NCBI RefSeq assembly: GCF_022267375.1
Contig: NZ_JAIZBH010000001.1
Location: forward strand, 1,902,001-1,966,000
Length of the DNA: 64,000 nt
Reading direction: 5' to 3'
Source: Leptospira sanjuanensis
GTDB taxonomy: Bacteria; Spirochaetota; Leptospiria; Leptospirales; Leptospiraceae
In this document: positions 57,741 to 64,000 of the stretch, one piece after another
Position numbering within the stretch: position 1 is the first letter of the stretch
How the letters are laid out: every line of letters begins with the position of its first letter
Notes under the pieces: model-generated
What the model was told of the DNA's origin: nothing
Seen by the model: the letters and a program-made list of their open reading frames with translations, nothing else
Databases searched by the model: none
Made by a program: the position numbers and the translations under genes

Positions 57741-59513
57741 ATGGCACGAAAAATTCATCCTGAAATTCTGAAATTTCTTTCCGGGATATCCTTGTTTCAA
57801 AAATTATCACCGGCTGTTCTGACTCGGATCTACCAAAACATCGAGGAAAGGAACGTTTACAATCACGACGTAATCTACTATCGCGGTGATATATCGGATA
57901 AGCTTTTTATAGTTCGACACGGCGAGGTGATGCTTACGTTCGGAGAATCGGGAAAGGCCGTAAAGTATCTGGGAGAAGGAGAATTCTTTGCCGAAAACAG
58001 TTTGATGACACGGACGCAGCACGGCGGCTCGGCGATCGCGGTCATGGACACGTTGTTATACGTTTTGGACGGTCATTTCTTTTTAAAACTCGCGGAAAAG
58101 GAACCGGTGCTATCGGGAAACCTCATTCGGTTGATGAGCAATCGGTTTCGGGAACATCTCGAACCTGCGGATAAACTGAGTTCTCTTCCAAGAAGAATGA
58201 TCTGTCACGTTCCTCTCGAAGAAGTGCAAGGATATAAGGAAAAGTTAGACGCCATCGTAAAGATCGGAGGTTATTCTCACGAAGGAAAGATGACCCTGGT
58301 TCCGATGGAATCCTTCGAGAAAAACAGCGTTCAAGATGCGATCCGAAAACTCTCCCAATTGCGAACCCAGTTTCCGGTCATTCATTTATACTTTCAGCAT
58401 CCCGGCTTAAAACCGGAACTCGATAAACTTCTGCTTCAAGCCGATCAGATCGTATTCTGGGAAGACAACCCGGAACGAAATCAAAAGAAGAAAACCGAAA
58501 TCATCACATACTTCCGATCCAGAATCCGCAACTTCGCGGGAAGGACGATCCGTTACGTGGATTCGGTCAATACGATCCGACCGGAAGACAGCGTAAAACA
58601 CCAGAAAATCTTTCATAAGGAAGAAACCTTCTCGCGTTATCTCGTTTCTAGAACGAGGGGACTTGCGTTAGGCGGAGGAGGCGCAAGAGCGCTTGCGCAT
58701 GTGGGACTTTTACGAGTATTAGAAAGAGAGAATATAAAAGTGGACGTGGTTTCCGGCGCTTCGTTCGGAGCGGTCATCGCCGCTTTGTATGCGAGAGGGG
58801 AAAATACGGATACGATCCACAAGATGATCTATAAATTCTTCGGCGGAATCGACAAACCTTTCGATCCTACGGTCCCTCTGGTATCGTTCTTCAAAGGAAA
58901 GAAGATGAACCGTATGCTCAAAGATGCGTTCGGTTCCGCATTGATCGAGGACTTGAAAATTCCTTTCGTAACTTCCGCGGTGGATCTTCACAGCGGCGAG
59001 GAATATGTGATGGATCGAGGCCCGGTTTGGGAGGCGCTCGCCGCAGCGATGAGTTTGCCGGGAATGTTTCCGCCGGTTTTTCACGGGGATCATCTGCTTG
59101 TCGACGGAGGAGTGATCAACAATGTTCCCGAAAATTTAATCCGACAAAGAGGAGCGGATGTCATCCTCTCCGCGAACGTTTCTCCGTTACGGGACGAGGC
59201 GATCGTGAGACTTCTCGAAGACAGAAAGATCACGGGAAAATCCTTCTTTAAAAATCTCTGGGAAGACTTAAAGTATCCGCCGATCCTCAAGATCATGGGA
59301 AGAGCGATCACTCTGGAAGGAAGGGAGATCACGAAGCTCCGAAAGGACAAGATGGATCTGTTTATCAATCTTCATATCGAAGAGTTTTCGTTCTTTGATT
59401 TTAATAAGTTCAGAGAGATCATCCGCAAAGGAGAAGAGGAGGCGGAGGCGCATTTGGAAGAGATCTACGAACTTTTTTATCCGGGTAAAAAATTCTCAAA
59501 GAAGAAACGATAA
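57741..59513 (+). CDS. CNB-domain patatin-like phospholipase (NTE-like)
   Basis: A 590-residue protein. Residues about 20-130 form a cyclic-nucleotide-binding domain (YYRGDISDKLFIVRHGEVML, GEGEFFAENSLM). Residues 305-480 are a patatin lipase: oxyanion loop GGGGARA from Gly311, nucleophile Ser341 in GASFG, catalytic Asp455 in DGG. The middle (150-300) is unassigned but resembles the linker of bacterial NTE-like proteins. It should hydrolyse phospholipids or lysophospholipids, perhaps under nucleotide control. No adenylate cyclase is nearby. The last 18 bp overlap the convergent nucleosidase gene. Confidence 0.9.
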   Translation: MARKIHPEILKFLSGISLFQKLSPAVLTRIYQNIEERNVYNHDVIYYRGDISDKLFIVRHGEVMLTFGESGKAVKYLGEGEFFAENSLMTRTQHGGSAIAVMDTLLYVLDGHFFLKLAEKEPVLSGNLIRLMSNRFREHLEPADKLSSLPRRMICHVPLEEVQGYKEKLDAIVKIGGYSHEGKMTLVPMESFEKNSVQDAIRKLSQLRTQFPVIHLYFQHPGLKPELDKLLLQADQIVFWEDNPERNQKKKTEIITYFRSRIRNFAGRTIRYVDSVNTIRPEDSVKHQKIFHKEETFSRYLVSRTRGLALGGGGARALAHVGLLRVLERENIKVDVVSGASFGAVIAALYARGENTDTIHKMIYKFFGGIDKPFDPTVPLVSFFKGKKMNRMLKDAFGSALIEDLKIPFVTSAVDLHSGEEYVMDRGPVWEALAAAMSLPGMFPPVFHGDHLLVDGGVINNVPENLIRQRGADVILSANVSPLRDEAIVRLLEDRKITGKSFFKNLWEDLKYPPILKIMGRAITLEGREITKLRKDKMDLFINLHIEEFSFFDFNKFREIIRKGEEEAEAHLEEIYELFYPGKKFSKKKR

Positions 59514-60123
59514 AAGAAATTCCTGAAGTTTCGCGGATTCTCGTTTGTAATTCGATCTCCATTCTAAACTTCCGTCCGGTCCAACCGTGTTCGTGAGTGC
59601 AAAGAATGAATACAACGGAATTCGAAAGTCCTTACAAACTCTTGCAAGACCGAAACACTCCATATTCTCGAATCCGAGGTCGTTTTCACGCAGATATTCC
59701 AATGCCTTTCCGGAAACGGTTTCGATCGTGACGGAACCGGTAGCGTTGGTTTTGGAAATCAAAACCTCGTTGATTGTCGGAAATTCGAACGAATGTGGGA
59801 ACTCATACGCATCGGGAACGATTTCAGGAATCCGAATTCTCCTTTCGATTTTACCGAGTTCTTGATGTTCGATCTGAAATGAAAAACCGAACCGGTTCTT
59901 CCAAAAACTCGGATGCAGCCAAGGATAAACTCCCGCAGAACCCACAAACAAAACTTGAGAAGGTAAGGCCAATCCCTTGCTCTGATGTTCGAGAAGAAAT
60001 CTTTGCAGACGCAGAGCGGCTTCCAAATTTCCGATGCCGCAGAGAAGAGTCTGAAACTTTCCGGATTTCGCGAACTGATCGAGTTCTTCGGAAATCGCCG
60101 AACAGATCAACGTTTTGGAAGGA

Positions 60124-60134
<11 letters not shown>
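59496..60134 (-). CDS. Nucleoside phosphorylase-fold protein, possible futalosine hydrolase
   Basis: A 212-residue protein of the PNP/UDP phosphorylase superfamily. CGIGNLEAALRL, VGSAGVYPW, ENMECFGLARVCKDF and ALTNTVGPDGSLEW are the expected blocks. The catalytic SDxA motif of methylthioadenosine nucleosidases is replaced by a TNTVG type segment that is closer to futalosine hydrolases of menaquinone synthesis. That specificity is inference. The start ATG overlaps the upstream acyl ligase stop by 11 bp. Confidence 0.7.
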
Positions 60135-62061
<1,927 letters not shown>

Positions 62062-62066
62062 ACGAT

Positions 62067-63083
62067 TTAGGGGAGAAGTCCCAGAGTTTCTTTGGTTCCG
62101 GTCATGAGATTGATGTTTTGCAGGGCTTGTCCCGCCGCGCCCTTAACGAGATTGTCCAGAGCGGAAACGACGACTAACGTGTTTCCTCTTCTTCGAACGG
62201 AAATGTCCAGGAAGTTTGTGTGCTGGATTTTTTTGAGTTCGATTTCTTCCGGGGTTTTCAGAATCCGAATAAACGGTTCGTTTGCGGAAGAAATTTGAAT
62301 CGTCGTCATCGGGTCCACGCTCGGTTCGCCATCCAATTCCAAAACGATCGTGGAAAGAATTCCCCTGTAAACGGGAAGTAAATGCGGCGTAAAGATGATT
62401 TCGGGTGCGGGAAGCCCCGAGTTTGCATAGATGTATTCCTGGATTTCCGGTTCGTGTTGGTGGGAAAGAACCTTATACGCGCGAAAGTTTTCGTATACGC
62501 CCGTGTAAGAAAACCCTGCGTCTTCCGTTCTCCCGCCCGCTCCGGAAACACCGGACTTGGAATCGGCTACGATCCTTGGTTTGAGATTTCTTCTGAGTTC
62601 GTTTAACAAAAATACGGGAAGGATCACCGAGGTGGAAAAACATCCCGGATTGGAAACGAAGTCGGCGTTTTTCAGTTTGTCCCGGAAGATTTCCGGAATT
62701 CCGAAGACGGCCTTATCCACGTACGAGAATTTTGTGTGTTTTAATTTATAAGCCTTTTCTAATATTTCCTGATCGTGAAGTCTATAAACTCCGGAAAGAT
62801 CGATGACCTTATGACCTGCGTCCAAAAACTTCGGGGCGGATTCTACGGAAACTTCATTGGGAACGGCTAGGACGACCAGAGACTGGGAAGGAACCGTGTC
62901 CTCGTGTTTGCGGAACGTGAGATTTTTGGGAAACGGAATTTCGGGAAACACTTCTGCAAGAGTTTTACCTGCGAGTTTATCGCTCGTGATATGCACGACC
63001 TCGTGTGTCGATTGATGGGAAAGTAGAGAAAGTAGTTCCTTACCGGTTAAACCGCCCGCTCCTAAAATGCTGATCTCTGCCAT
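62067..63083 (-). CDS. argC: N-acetyl-gamma-glutamyl-phosphate reductase
   Basis: A 338-residue NADPH-dependent reductase of arginine synthesis. [16 protein letters not shown] is the Rossmann motif, catalytic Cys148 is in SNPGCFST, and the [10 protein letters not shown] and [12 protein letters not shown] blocks are diagnostic. It reduces N-acetylglutamyl phosphate to the semialdehyde. GAGGTTT lies 3-9 bp before the ATG. It starts 50 bp after the recA terminator and is followed at 5 bp by the acyl-CoA synthetase gene. Confidence 0.95.
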   Translation of the reverse strand: MAEISILGAGGLTGKELLSLLSHQSTHEVVHITSDKLAGKTLAEVFPEIPFPKNLTFRKHEDTVPSQSLVVLAVPNEVSVESAPKFLDAGHKVIDLSGVYRLHDQEILEKAYKLKHTKFSYVDKAVFGIPEIFRDKLKNADFVSNPGCFSTSVILPVFLLNELRRNLKPRIVADSKSGVSGAGGRTEDAGFSYTGVYENFRAYKVLSHQHEPEIQEYIYANSGLPAPEIIFTPHLLPVYRGILSTIVLELDGEPSVDPMTTIQISSANEPFIRILKTPEEIELKKIQHTNFLDISVRRRGNTLVVVSALDNLVKGAAGQALQNINLMTGTKETLGLLP

Positions 63084-63133
63084 AAACCTCTCTGTCTTAA
63101 GAAAGATTTTAATTCGGGGAGAATGCTGTAACT

Positions 63134-63191
<58 letters not shown>

Positions 63192-63197
63192 GTTGTG

Positions 63198-64000
<803 letters not shown>

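Overview
The window looks like chromosomal DNA of a Leptospira species (Spirochaetes). The evidence is a combination of traits, not a database match. It has an XPB-type helicase, a bioF-D-A-B cluster behind mdh, many short-lipobox lipoproteins, DUF4254 next to a family 9 glycosyltransferase, a CNB-patatin esterase and frequent TTG/GTG starts. Base composition is moderate (low-to-mid 40s % GC by eye, not computed), above that of L. interrogans, so another species of the genus is likely. I cannot name it. I see no IS element, prophage, CRISPR array, tRNA or rRNA. The recA reading frame runs off the right edge.

Layout, left part. From 29 to 4596 a minus-strand run holds a STAS anti-anti-sigma factor, a glyoxalase II-type hydrolase, a dihydrolipoyl dehydrogenase-like flavoprotein, an ABC-2 exporter pair and BolA. 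A metallo-hydrolase and glycerol kinase follow on the plus strand. From 7304 to 11979 a compact minus-strand operon encodes an MBOAT acyltransferase, a lipoprotein, a membrane PP2C/SpoIIE phosphatase, a small unknown protein and a protein that resembles the FliG C-terminal domain. Then come an SppA-type lipoprotein, an aldose epimerase-like protein, the XPB helicase, an aspartate aminotransferase, an SH3-like secreted protein, an alpha/beta hydrolase, a sodium:solute symporter and homoserine kinase.

Middle. A plus-strand run (22951-29218) carries a membrane DsbA-like thiol oxidase, malate dehydrogenase and bioF-bioD-bioA-bioB. It is followed by the only long non-coding stretch (about 380 bp), a 58-residue gene, an SGNH lipoprotein and serB. 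Then come mutS-trpF (minus), pgeF (plus), and response regulator-leuB-argD-phosphohexomutase (minus). An aminotransferase, rpmB, nth, a hotdog thioesterase, a stand-alone GGQ protein and uvrC lead to the most accessory-looking piece, at 46686-53031. This is a translationally coupled trio: a 1010-residue secreted protein with several lamin-tail-like modules, a beta-barrel-like exported protein and a phospholipase D-fold lipoprotein.

Right part. An O-antigen ligase-like protein, two glycosyltransferases and a DUF4254 protein form an envelope-glycan neighbourhood. They are followed by a CNB-patatin esterase, a nucleoside phosphorylase-fold protein, an acyl-CoA/ACP ligase, argC and the 3' part of recA, which ends in a clear intrinsic terminator.

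The region is tightly packed. ATGA or TGATG overlaps link many co-directional genes, and six of nine convergent gene pairs overlap at their 3' ends. All calls come from reading the sequence only; no searches were run.
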